Below are positions 33,981 to 42,836 of a stretch of 64,000 nucleotides of DNA, one piece after another. Within the stretch, counting starts at the first letter, position 1. Every line of letters starts with the position of its first letter. Made by a program: the position numbers and the translations under genes. Origin of the DNA: Tistlia consotensis USBA 355 (GTDB lineage Bacteria > Pseudomonadota > Alphaproteobacteria > Kiloniellales > DSM-21159); NCBI RefSeq assembly GCF_900177295.1, contig NZ_FWZX01000002.1, positions 218,124-282,123 on the forward strand. Reading direction: 5' to 3'. Below the pieces are notes generated by a model. It saw only the letters and a list, made by a program, of their open reading frames with translations. It had not been told where the DNA came from and did no database searches.

Positions 33981-36233
33981 TCAGTTCTTGCAGTCGCGGG
34001 TCCGCAGCACCTCGTAGAAACGTGTCTGCTGCACCGTCTCCAGGGTGCAGCGCGCCTGGTACTGCGCGAAGAGCTCGCGCTCGGCCAGGCTCAGGATGTC
34101 GTGCTCCTTCTCGACGATCAGCTGCTCGCCGTCCCGGGCCGGCAGGGCGGAGCCGAGGATCAGCCGGATCAGGCTGCTCGAGCCGCTGTCGTTGTCGGAG
34201 CTCGAGATCGGCCAGCGGTACCACGTGCCGAGCTCGGTGAAGGCGAGCACCCCGAGGTAGGGCAGGTGGGTCGTGTCGACCAGCAGGCCGGTCCGCTCGC
34301 TCTCCCCGTCCTCGTGGGCGAGGGTCAGGATCTCGGACAGGCGCTCGGGCAGGTCCTGGCCGGCGAAGACGTAGTTCTTCGGGTCATCCTCGCGCAGCTC
34401 GATGGCCTGCTCGTTGATCGCCCGGTCGATTCGGCCCAGCACGGTCGCCGGCGCGCAACCGGCCTCCGTGAAGCAGTGGCGCAGGATCGTCGCGTTGCCC
34501 TTGCCGGGATTGTAGGGCCGCGCGAAGCGCTCGAGCGAGAAGGCGAAGACGGCGGCGATGGCGAGGCCGACCAGCAGGCGCTCCCAGCGCAGCTCGCGCG
34601 CCGGCCGGCTGCGCCAGCGCTGCAGCAGCGCGTCGATGCCGACCAGGACGACCAGCAGGAAGGGCAGCAGGGCGAGGCCGAGGGTCGTGGTGAAGGAGCG
34701 GCCGACGTAGTAGCTGGCCTCGCCGACGGCGAGCACGGCGGCCGGCACCAGCAGCCAGGCGCGCGGATGGTCGGGGCGGCCGGCCAGCGCGTCGCGGAAG
34801 GCCAGGGCCAGGACGGCGAAGAGCGGCACCGAGAAGGGCACCCAGAGCCCGAAGGCCGAGGGCATGGGGCGCGCCCAGGCGGCGGTGGCGGCCGAGCCAG
34901 GCTCGAAGGTGCCGGTCAGCTCCAGGTAGGGGGCGTAGTCGGGCAGGCGGCCGTAGAAGACCAGCAGCATCAGGGTCAGCAGCGCCTGCGCGGCGGCGAT
35001 GCCGGCGAGGCCCGCCAGGCCGTCGCGCAGCAGCGCGCGGAGCGAGCGGTCGCGGACCGCGGTCAGGAAGGCGAGAGCGCCGACCGGGCCGGCTGTCATC
35101 ACCACGGCCTCGATGCTGGTCAGCGAGGCGATGCCGGCGAGCAGCGCGAGCCCCAGGGTCCGCTCCCGGCCGCGTCGCGCCACGGCCAGGAACAGGATCG
35201 CGAACTGCGGCAGCAGGTAGCGGTAGCCCTCGGTCGAGGGCAGGGCGTTCAGGTTGAAGAGGTTGCCGTGGAAGGTGACCGCCCAGATCAGGCCGACCGC
35301 CGCGAGCAGCAGTCCGACCGCCTTGTCCTCGACCAGGCGATAGGCGGTCAGCACGAAGACGGCGAACCAGGCGAGCGTGAAGAGTCGGACGACCACGGCG
35401 GCCGTTCCGAAGGTCTCGGGCAGCCAGTGGTAGACGAGGCTCAGCACGGCCCAGGGCAGGAAGCCGTACTGGGAGTAGACCTCGACCATCGGCACGCCAC
35501 CGTGCAGGGCGTGCAGCGCCGGGCCGACGTAGGCGGCGTAGTGGGCGTACTCGATGAAATGGCCGTCGTCGTAGAGCAGCAGGGCGAGGCACAGGACCAG
35601 GGCGAGCGGCAGCCAGGCGAGGGGCCCGCCGCGCAGTTTCGGCAGGCGGGGCAACAGATAGCCGACCGGCCAGGCGGCGAGCAGCAGGATCGGGAACAGC
35701 GGGTCGCCGACGATCCAGGCGAAGAAGGCCGAGACCTCGACCTTGCCGGGATAGAGTGGCGTGTAGAGGGCGCAGAAGGCCATCAGCGCGGCGAGCAGCA
35801 GCGGCACGGCGTGGGGCGCCAGCGGCTCCAGGCGCCGCTCCAGGCCGGCGGGCAGGCGGTCCGCCAGCACGGCCAGGGAGAGCAGCAGGAAGCTGCCGAG
35901 CGACAGGGCGACGGCGACCGGCAGGAGCGGTACCCCGCTGACCTGCCGCAGCAGGGCGGCGAGGCCGAGCAGCAGCAGCGTGGCGGCGGCGAGCAGCAGG
36001 ATCCGCCGGGCGGCCGCCTGCCAGGCGGCAGCGTTCCGTCCGAGCAGGGCCGAGAGCAGGCCGCCGGCGAAGGGGCCGAGCACCAGCAGCAGCAGGTAGC
36101 CCCAGAACTCGCGGCTTTCGGTCTGGCCGAAGAGGTTGACGCCGAGCACCACCGTGGCGGCGAAGATCGCGAAGAGCGCCGCGGCGGACAGCGGCCAGGC
36201 CGGCCGCGGCGCCTCGTCCGTCACAGATGTCAC
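33981..36233 (-). CDS. GT-C-like membrane protein, family A copy 1 (A1)
   Basis: This 750-residue inner-membrane protein has about 13 hydrophobic helices up to about residue 560 and then a C-terminal extracytoplasmic domain of about 190 residues. The most conserved segment is LYDDGHFIEYAHYAAYVG, then ALHALHGGVPMVEVYSQYG (about residues 220-257). The VPMVEVYSQYG part recalls the VPY-D-F-YxP loop of GT-C enzymes. The C-terminal domain has four cysteines in the same places as the other A copies (HCFTEAGC, a Cys near the end and a terminal RDC) and a WPISSxxND motif. The GTG start overlaps the B1 stop (GTGA), so it is co-translated with B1. Confidence 0.75.
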   Translation of the reverse strand: MTSVTDEAPRPAWPLSAAALFAIFAATVVLGVNLFGQTESREFWGYLLLLVLGPFAGGLLSALLGRNAAAWQAAARRILLLAAATLLLLGLAALLRQVSGVPLLPVAVALSLGSFLLLSLAVLADRLPAGLERRLEPLAPHAVPLLLAALMAFCALYTPLYPGKVEVSAFFAWIVGDPLFPILLLAAWPVGYLLPRLPKLRGGPLAWLPLALVLCLALLLYDDGHFIEYAHYAAYVGPALHALHGGVPMVEVYSQYGFLPWAVLSLVYHWLPETFGTAAVVVRLFTLAWFAVFVLTAYRLVEDKAVGLLLAAVGLIWAVTFHGNLFNLNALPSTEGYRYLLPQFAILFLAVARRGRERTLGLALLAGIASLTSIEAVVMTAGPVGALAFLTAVRDRSLRALLRDGLAGLAGIAAAQALLTLMLLVFYGRLPDYAPYLELTGTFEPGSAATAAWARPMPSAFGLWVPFSVPLFAVLALAFRDALAGRPDHPRAWLLVPAAVLAVGEASYYVGRSFTTTLGLALLPFLLVVLVGIDALLQRWRSRPARELRWERLLVGLAIAAVFAFSLERFARPYNPGKGNATILRHCFTEAGCAPATVLGRIDRAINEQAIELREDDPKNYVFAGQDLPERLSEILTLAHEDGESERTGLLVDTTHLPYLGVLAFTELGTWYRWPISSSDNDSGSSSLIRLILGSALPARDGEQLIVEKEHDILSLAERELFAQYQARCTLETVQQTRFYEVLRTRDCKN

Positions 36234-39013
36234 CGGCGTTCCTCCCGATTCGACCAGCCGAAGCCGGCAGAGGTGCCCCAGAGGCACAGGGCGATCATCA
36301 GCAGGCCGAGCAGCGGCGAGGCGAAGAGATGCGCCTCGACCAGGCGGCGCGTCCAGGCGTCCGAAGCCGCCGACCGGTAGGCGAAGACCACCTTGTGCCG
36401 GCCGGCCGGGACCCGGACCGCCATGGCCGTGCGGTCGGCGATGTAGACCGGCACCGGCTCGCCGTCCAGCGTCGCCTGCCAGCCGTCGTCGTAGGGCGCG
36501 CGCCAGACCAGCCAGCCATCGGCCGGCGCCTGGACCTCGAGGCCGGTGACGTCGTTGCGGTTCGGCCGCACGTCCTTGAGCAGGCCGTCGATCGTGACGC
36601 TGAGCAGCAGGCGCGAGCCGGGCGGCTGGTCGGCCGGCAGGGCGACGACCAGGCGGTCGGTCGCGACGTTGCGCACGTCGAAGGTGAAGGGGCGGATCAG
36701 GTAGCCCTGGGCGGGCGCCAGCTCCTGGCCGTCGAGCCACAGGCGGATCGAGTCGCGGTCGGCGGTGAAGAGGTTGGTCGCCATGTAGGCGGGAAAGCCC
36801 TTCGGCAGCGGGAAGTCGTACTCGACGAAGCCCCCCGCCGTCGCGAGGCCAGGCGCCCGCGGGCGCCTGGCGACGGCATCGCCGACCGTGAGGTCGAAGT
36901 CTCGCTGCTCCTCGGGCTGCGGCGGCAGGACGGGTGCTGCCGCGGGCAACGCCTCCTGCACGCTCGGCACCTTGCCGCCGGCCGGGTCCTCCAGCGAGAC
37001 CGCCCAGCGGCCGGCGTCGGCCGCGACCAGCTCGGCGGGACCGACCTTGTCGGCGGCGACGGCCACCGGCGCGAAGAACAGCGCCCGGTCGTCGGCCTTG
37101 AGCAGCGGATAAAGCGCCTTCTGCTCGCGGTCGCGCCAGTCCGCCTCTCCGACGATCTTCTCGCTGGCCGCGGCGTAGCTACGGTGCCGCAGCTCGTAGA
37201 GGTTGGGATGCTTGAACTCGCGGTTCAGGAAGACCGTGTCGAAGTAGGCGCCGATGTAGCACTGGTCGACGAAATAGACGGCATAGTCGATGACGAAGAA
37301 GCCGGGATCGGTGCTCGGCGTGACCGGATAGGGCGCGACGCGGACGTGGCGCGGGAAGGCCAGCGTCGCCGGGTTCTGGTAGTCGATGACCACCGGGTTG
37401 ATCTGGCGGCCGTCAGAGGCCTCCAGGCCTTCGAAGCTGCGCGGCTGGATGCGGTCGCCGGTGTAGGGCACCCGCTCCAGGTAGAGCGAATAACCCCAGA
37501 GGTCGGCTGCGACCGCGGCGAGCGGCAGCGCCACGGCGAGGGCACGCGGCCGCACGCCCACGCGCAGCGGGCCGATGCGTGGCGCCAGCAGGCAGAGCGT
37601 CAGGCCGGCGAAGACCGCGGCCGACTCGATCGCAGCGGCCGTCGGCAGGGCGGTCGCCGCGAAGACCGCTCCGGCCAGCAGGACCGCCGTCGCGACGGCA
37701 TCGGCGAGCCACCCTTTCCGGGATACCTCAGTTTCCTGCGCGCGTCGCCAGAGGGTGGCCAGGCCGAGGCCGGTCGGCACGATCAGGAAGTAGCCGATCA
37801 GCATGGTCGACATCTGCGAGCTGCGGATCAGGAAGGCGAAGGGATCGGTGAAGGCGATGACCAGATGCGCCGGCAGGCCGGCGAGCTCCTGCCGGGGCAG
37901 CTGAGACAGGATCGTGAGGCCGAAGGCGGCAGCGTAGAGCCAGCGCTCGCGGTGCCGGCCGTGGGTCAGGCCGATCAGCGACAGGCCCAGGCTCGCGGCG
38001 CCGATCAGCTGCCAGGAGAGCCACCAGCGATTCACCGTGAAGTCCAGCACCTCGGACGCCAGCGGCGCCAGGTCCGGGCCGTTGTAGCGTCCGGCCAGAT
38101 AGGCGAAGGGGGAGAAGAGCTGGTCGAAGCGGCCGTGGGTGCCGCCCAGGCCCGAGCCGGTGAGATAGAAGGTCGACTTCAGCAGGCCGAGGTAGTCGAG
38201 ATCCATGGCCAGGATCACGGCGAAGGCGCCGCAGCCGAGCGCCAGGGCCAGCCCCGCGGGGCCGCGCAGCGCCGGCGCGGCCACGGCCGGCCGTGCCTCG
38301 CCGACCCGCCGCGCGCGGAAGGCCCACCAGCCGAACGCGAGAAGGCAGCAGACCGCAAAGAGGTGGATCGGCAGGTAGAAGTAGCCGACCGCGACCAGCG
38401 GCATCTGCGCGAAGGCGAACCCGAGCCCCAGCACCGCCCAGAGCAGCGTGGCCGGGCTGACCCGGCGGAAGAACAGGATCAGGAGATAGAGGACCAGCGG
38501 CGTCAGGCTGTAGAGGAAGCCCGCCATCATGCCGTCGTAGGCCTGGGTAGCGAGCAGCGTGTTGGCCAGCAGCAGGGCCAGGACCCGGGCCCAGCGTGGC
38601 ACCGGGTAGAGGCCGAGCAGCGCGAGGCCGCCGGCCGTGCGGAACAGGGTCGCCAGGACGTTGAAGGCGACCGGATGGAAGTGCTGGAAGGCCTCGCCCG
38701 GCCGGGCGAGGCCGCCGCCGAACAGCGAGAAGAGCCAGCCCTCGACGATCGGCGTCAGTCCCTGGAAGCCGGTCGAGAGGTGCAGGTAGGCGTGGTTGAC
38801 CTGATCGAAGCGGTTCCAGAGCTGCATGCCGCCGCGTAGGAGGTAGCCTGCCTGCACCCAGGCCGACTGGTAGGGGATCATGCTGTCGTGGCCGGCGGTG
38901 AAGCGCACCTGGGCCGTGACCAGCAGGTCCGGATAGACCAGCGCCATGACCAGCATCGAGCCGGTCGCGACCAGCAGCCACTCCAGGACGATGGGAGCGA
39001 AGCGGCGTGTCAT
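36230..39013 (-). CDS. YfhO-like large membrane protein, family B copy 1 (B1)
   Basis: This 927-residue protein starts with a helix (about 8-30) followed by VRFTAGHDSMIPYQSAW (D43 a candidate catalytic acid). It has about 12 helices to residue 520, a large periplasmic domain (about 520-890) and a last helix near the C-terminus. The domain ends with DGWQATLDGEPVPVYIADR and a PAGRHKVVFAY strand, as in the C-terminal part of YfhO-family membrane glycosyltransferases. A lipid-linked-sugar-dependent glycosyltransferase role is inferred. Its ATG overlaps the B2 stop and its stop overlaps the A1 start, so B2, B1 and A1 form a tightly coupled unit. Confidence 0.78.
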   Translation of the reverse strand: MTRRFAPIVLEWLLVATGSMLVMALVYPDLLVTAQVRFTAGHDSMIPYQSAWVQAGYLLRGGMQLWNRFDQVNHAYLHLSTGFQGLTPIVEGWLFSLFGGGLARPGEAFQHFHPVAFNVLATLFRTAGGLALLGLYPVPRWARVLALLLANTLLATQAYDGMMAGFLYSLTPLVLYLLILFFRRVSPATLLWAVLGLGFAFAQMPLVAVGYFYLPIHLFAVCCLLAFGWWAFRARRVGEARPAVAAPALRGPAGLALALGCGAFAVILAMDLDYLGLLKSTFYLTGSGLGGTHGRFDQLFSPFAYLAGRYNGPDLAPLASEVLDFTVNRWWLSWQLIGAASLGLSLIGLTHGRHRERWLYAAAFGLTILSQLPRQELAGLPAHLVIAFTDPFAFLIRSSQMSTMLIGYFLIVPTGLGLATLWRRAQETEVSRKGWLADAVATAVLLAGAVFAATALPTAAAIESAAVFAGLTLCLLAPRIGPLRVGVRPRALAVALPLAAVAADLWGYSLYLERVPYTGDRIQPRSFEGLEASDGRQINPVVIDYQNPATLAFPRHVRVAPYPVTPSTDPGFFVIDYAVYFVDQCYIGAYFDTVFLNREFKHPNLYELRHRSYAAASEKIVGEADWRDREQKALYPLLKADDRALFFAPVAVAADKVGPAELVAADAGRWAVSLEDPAGGKVPSVQEALPAAAPVLPPQPEEQRDFDLTVGDAVARRPRAPGLATAGGFVEYDFPLPKGFPAYMATNLFTADRDSIRLWLDGQELAPAQGYLIRPFTFDVRNVATDRLVVALPADQPPGSRLLLSVTIDGLLKDVRPNRNDVTGLEVQAPADGWLVWRAPYDDGWQATLDGEPVPVYIADRTAMAVRVPAGRHKVVFAYRSAASDAWTRRLVEAHLFASPLLGLLMIALCLWGTSAGFGWSNREERR

Positions 39014-41769
39014 GGTGCCCGGCGGGGCAGGCCGAGGCCGGCTGCCGCGCCGGTCAGCGCCATGCCGAGCACGACGAGCGCGAGCAGCGGCGAGGCGACG
39101 AGGTGCGCCTCGACCAGACGGCGCGTCCAGCCCTTCGGCTTGTAGGCGAAGACCACCTTGTGCCGTCCGGCCGGGACCTGGACGGCCATCGCCGTCCGGT
39201 CGGCGATGTAGACCGGCGCCGGGCGGCCGTCGAGCGTCGCCTGCCAGCCGTCTTCCCAGGGGTTGCGCCAGACCAGCCAGCCGTCGGCCGGCGCCTCCAC
39301 CTCGAGGCCGGTCGTGTCGTTTCGGTTCGGCTTCACGTCATCGAGGAAGCCGTCGAGCCTGACGACCAGGCGCAGGGCCGTCCCGGCCGGCAGGCCGGGT
39401 GGCAGGGCGACGACCAGGCGGTCGGTCGCCACGTTGCGCACGTCGAAGGTGAAGGGACGGATCAGGTAGCCCTGGGCCGGAGCGAGCTCCCGGTCGCCAG
39501 CGAACAGGCGGAGCTCGCGGCGGTCGGCGGAGAACAGGCTGGTCGCCATGTAGCCGGGGAAGCCCTTCGGCAGCGGGAAGTCGTATTCGGTGAAGCTTCC
39601 CTCGGCCGCGAGGGCAGGCTCGCGCCGGCGCTCCGCCACGGCGTCGCCCAGGGCCAGGGAGTAGCTTTGCTGCCGCGCTGACTGCGGCGGCAGCGGCGGC
39701 CCGTCGGGCAGGGCAGCGAGCGTGCCGGGCACCGCGCCGCCGCCGGGATCCTCCAGCGACACCGCCCAGCGGGCGGCGCCGGCGGCGAGCAGCGCGGCCG
39801 GGCCGAGCCGTTCCGCGGAGACGGCGACCGGCGCGAAGAAGAGGGCCCGGTCGTCGCCCTTCAGCAGCGGGGCAATCGCCTTGTCGTCGGCCGGCCGATC
39901 GTCCGGCTGGCCGACGTAGTCGCCGGCCTGGGCGTAGCGGATATGGCGAATCTCGTAGAGGTGCGGCCGGACGAACTGGCGCTCCATGAACACCGTGTTG
40001 AAGAAGGCCGCCGCGTAGGTCGGCGCATAGAAATAGACGGCGTTCTTGCTTGGGAAGCCCGGATCGGTGCTGGGCGTGGTCGGCGGTGGTTCGACCCGGA
40101 GGTGGAGTGGGAACACCAGGGTTGCGGGGTTCTGGTAGTCGACGACGACCGGGTTGATCCTGGGGCCGTCCGCCGTCTCCAGCCCCTCGAAGCTGCGCGG
40201 CAGGATCCGGTCGCCGGTGTAGGGCACCTGCTTCAGGTAGACAGAGTAGCCGCAGAGGTCGCCCGCTGCGGCGGCGAGCGGGACCGCGAGGGCGAGCCGC
40301 TTCAGCCGCGGCCCCCTCGACAGGACCGCGATGCGCGGCGCCATCAGGCAGAGCAGGAGGGCGAGAAAGATCGCCGCCGCCGTCGCCGCGGCGGCGGTCG
40401 GCAGCATCAGCAGGGCGGCAAGGGCGCCCGCTGCCAGCAGCATGGCCGCGACGCCGTCCGCGGCTCCTTCGCCCTGCGGCGCCTCCCCTTGTCCGGCGCG
40501 GCGCCACAGGGCCGCCAGCCCGAGCCCGATCGGCACGATCAGGAAGAAGGGCATCAGCATCATCGACATGTGCGTATGCGCGATCAGGAAGGCGAAGGGG
40601 TCGGTGAAGGCGGTGATCAGGTGTGCCGGCAGGCCGACCGAGGTCCAGTTCCGCGGCGCCTGGGCCAGGACGAGCAGCAGCAGGGTCGCGGCATAGAGCC
40701 AGCGCTCGCGGTGCCGGCCGTGGGTCAGGCCGATCAGCGCGAGTCCGAGACAGCCGGCGCCGATGAACGGCCAGGACAGCCACCAGCGGTTCTCGGTGAA
40801 GTCCAGGACATGGGCGAAGAGGTCGCCGATGTCGGGGCCGGGCGGCGGCTTCGTCATGTAGGAGAGCGGCGCGAAGATCTGGTCGAAGCGGCCCTGGCTT
40901 CCGCTCAGGCCGGAGTCCGCGATGAAGAAGGTCCTGGTCAGCAGGTGCAGGTAGTCGAGGTCCAGGGCGAGCACGACCGCCAGGGCGGCGCAGCCGATCA
41001 GCAGCGGTGCCGTGCCGCGCCAGCCGGAGGGCGGTGCCGCGACCTGCGCGCCGGGGCCGTCCCGGTGCCGGCCGCGCCAGCGCCACCAGCCGAAGGCGAC
41101 CAGGGTCGAGAGCAGGAAGAAGTGAACCGGCAGGTAGAAGTAGCCGACCGCCAGCAGTGGGGCCTGGGCGAACGCAAGGCCGAGCGCCAGCACGACCCAG
41201 AGCGCGGTCGCCAGGCTGACCCGCCGGAAGAAGAGGATCAGGAAATAGAGCACCAGGGGCAGCAGGCTGAAGAGGAAGCCCGCGATCACGCCGCTCCAGG
41301 TCTGGACGGAGAGCAGCGTGTTGGCCAGCAGCAGGGTCAGCAAACGTGCCCAGCGCGGCACCGGGTAGAGGCTGAGCAGGGCGAGGCCGCCGGCGGTGCG
41401 GAACAGCGCCGCCAGGGTGAAGAACGCGACCGGGTGGAAGTGCTGGAAGACCTCCCCGGGACGCGCGACGGCTCCGCCGAACAGCGAGAACAGCCAGCCC
41501 TCCACGATCGGTGCGAGGCCCTGAAAGCCCAGCGAGAGATGGAGGTAGGCATGGTTGACCTGGTCGAGGCGGTTCCAGAGCTGGACGCCGCCGCGCAGGA
41601 AGTAGCCGGCATGGAGCCAGGCCGACTGGAAGGGGACCGCCCCGTCGTGGCCGGCGGTGAAACGGACCTGCGCCGAGACCAGCATGTCCGGATAGACCAG
41701 CGCCATGACCAGCATGGAGGCCACTGTTACCAGAAGCCAGTCGACCAGGACGCCGGCAGTACGACCCAT
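39010..41769 (-). CDS. YfhO-like large membrane protein, family B copy 2 (B2)
   Basis: This 919-residue paralogue of B1 has the same layout: first helix, VRFTAGHDGAVPFQSAW, QLWNRLDQVNHAYLHLSLGF, a multi-helix body, a periplasmic domain ending with DGWQATLDGRPAPVYIADR and PAGRHKVVFAYKPKG, and a final helix. The ATG at 41769 was preferred over an upstream in-frame start because it has an AGGT element close by and puts the first helix at the position seen in B1 and B3. Its stop overlaps the B1 ATG. It heads the B2-B1-A1 unit and follows a promoter-like motif shared with B3. Confidence 0.78.
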   Translation of the reverse strand: MGRTAGVLVDWLLVTVASMLVMALVYPDMLVSAQVRFTAGHDGAVPFQSAWLHAGYFLRGGVQLWNRLDQVNHAYLHLSLGFQGLAPIVEGWLFSLFGGAVARPGEVFQHFHPVAFFTLAALFRTAGGLALLSLYPVPRWARLLTLLLANTLLSVQTWSGVIAGFLFSLLPLVLYFLILFFRRVSLATALWVVLALGLAFAQAPLLAVGYFYLPVHFFLLSTLVAFGWWRWRGRHRDGPGAQVAAPPSGWRGTAPLLIGCAALAVVLALDLDYLHLLTRTFFIADSGLSGSQGRFDQIFAPLSYMTKPPPGPDIGDLFAHVLDFTENRWWLSWPFIGAGCLGLALIGLTHGRHRERWLYAATLLLLVLAQAPRNWTSVGLPAHLITAFTDPFAFLIAHTHMSMMLMPFFLIVPIGLGLAALWRRAGQGEAPQGEGAADGVAAMLLAAGALAALLMLPTAAAATAAAIFLALLLCLMAPRIAVLSRGPRLKRLALAVPLAAAAGDLCGYSVYLKQVPYTGDRILPRSFEGLETADGPRINPVVVDYQNPATLVFPLHLRVEPPPTTPSTDPGFPSKNAVYFYAPTYAAAFFNTVFMERQFVRPHLYEIRHIRYAQAGDYVGQPDDRPADDKAIAPLLKGDDRALFFAPVAVSAERLGPAALLAAGAARWAVSLEDPGGGAVPGTLAALPDGPPLPPQSARQQSYSLALGDAVAERRREPALAAEGSFTEYDFPLPKGFPGYMATSLFSADRRELRLFAGDRELAPAQGYLIRPFTFDVRNVATDRLVVALPPGLPAGTALRLVVRLDGFLDDVKPNRNDTTGLEVEAPADGWLVWRNPWEDGWQATLDGRPAPVYIADRTAMAVQVPAGRHKVVFAYKPKGWTRRLVEAHLVASPLLALVVLGMALTGAAAGLGLPRRAP

Positions 41770-41799
41770 CGGACCTACATTCCCCCCCTCGCCCAGGCC

Positions 41800-41828
41800 G
41801 GAATAGCCCAGGGCGGGTGGCGATGCCA
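41800..41828 (-). promoter_or_regulatory. Promoter-like motif upstream of B2 (shared with B3)
   Basis: On the minus strand TGTGGCAT and GGGCTAT are arranged as TGGCAT (41828-41823), 17 bases, TATTCC (41805-41800), ending about 30 bases before the B2 start. The same motif with identical spacing precedes B3. It is not a textbook -35/-10 pair, but the repeated arrangement supports a regulatory or promoter role. Confidence 0.4.
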
Positions 41829-41894
41829 CAGGCTTCTTGTCCCCGCCGCACGCCGCCCTGCCGCAGCCTGGCAGTGTGGGCCGCGGACAGCCAC

Positions 41895-42704
41895 TCAGCC
41901 CGGCTTGCGGCCGATCGCGGTCCAGCTGTAGCCGTGGCGGTGGTGGAGCCGCACGTCGGTGAAGCCGGCCTCGGCGAGCAGGGCTTCGACCTCGCCGCGC
42001 CGGTAGTACTTGGAGAACTGCGGATTGAGCTGGTCGAAGACGGTCAGGTAGCGGTAGCGCCAGTCGTAGCGGCCGATGATCGCGCGCATGTAGGCGCGCA
42101 TCGGCAGCGGCAGGAAGCGGCAGGCCCCGCAGTAGGCCGAGAGCACCGCGGTCAGTGCCATGGCGAGCGGCGCGAGCAGCCGGTCGGGCAGCCTGGTCGT
42201 GACCCAGCGCAGCGGCTCGGCGAAGGCCAGGTAGAGGCGGTTGCCTTCGCGCCCATAGAGCCAGACCAGGATCCGGCCGCCGGGCTTCAGCCTCTCGAAG
42301 GCGCGGCGCACGACCGGTGCCGGCTCCGGGATGTGGTGCAGCACGCCCAGCGCGACGACCAGGTCGAAGGGACCGCCCTCCAGCTGGTCGCCCTTGGCCT
42401 GGACGAAGCGCACCTTGTCGCGCGCGCCGTCGAGGTTGTGTCGCAGGACCTCGTAGGCTGCCGAGGGCTCGACCGCGGTGACCTCCGCGGCACCGGCCTC
42501 GATCAGCATGGCGACGACCCGGCCGGTGCCGCTGCCGAGGTCAGCGACCGAGGCGCCGGCGAACTCGGCAACCGGCAGCAGCGGGCCGCAGATGTCGGAG
42601 AAGATCTCCGCCGAGGCGTAGTAGCCCTCGTTGGCGCGGAAGCGCGTCCACTGCGCCCCGAAGTCGCGGATCGTCTCGTCTGGTTTGGGTCTGGTCAGCG
42701 ACAC
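41895..42704 (-). CDS. SAM-dependent methyltransferase
   Basis: This 269-residue class I methyltransferase has motif I VADLGSGTGRVVAML, AVEPSAAY, VVALGVLHHIPEP and LKPGGRILVWLYGREGN, the Methyltransf_11/12 pattern. It then has a helical region and a C-terminal Tyr-rich stretch. Two starts are possible: GTG 42704 (purine-rich GGGA five bases upstream) and ATG 42746, which adds 14 residues without a good ribosome site. The shorter one was chosen. It sits between the two B/A blocks (A2 upstream, B2 downstream), so it probably methylates a sugar used or added by these membrane proteins. Confidence 0.83.
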   Translation of the reverse strand: MSLTRPKPDETIRDFGAQWTRFRANEGYYASAEIFSDICGPLLPVAEFAGASVADLGSGTGRVVAMLIEAGAAEVTAVEPSAAYEVLRHNLDGARDKVRFVQAKGDQLEGGPFDLVVALGVLHHIPEPAPVVRRAFERLKPGGRILVWLYGREGNRLYLAFAEPLRWVTTRLPDRLLAPLAMALTAVLSAYCGACRFLPLPMRAYMRAIIGRYDWRYRYLTVFDQLNPQFSKYYRRGEVEALLAEAGFTDVRLHHRHGYSWTAIGRKPG

Positions 42705-42836
42705 GCTTGTCCCGTGCTCCCGATGGCGACTGCTCCGACCGAGCATGCGGCCGAAAGCCGGGCTACCTCTAATCCGGATTCTCCTGTCGCGTCGAAGAGG
42801 TATTCGGGCCGGGCAACTTCAACGCGAACACCGGTG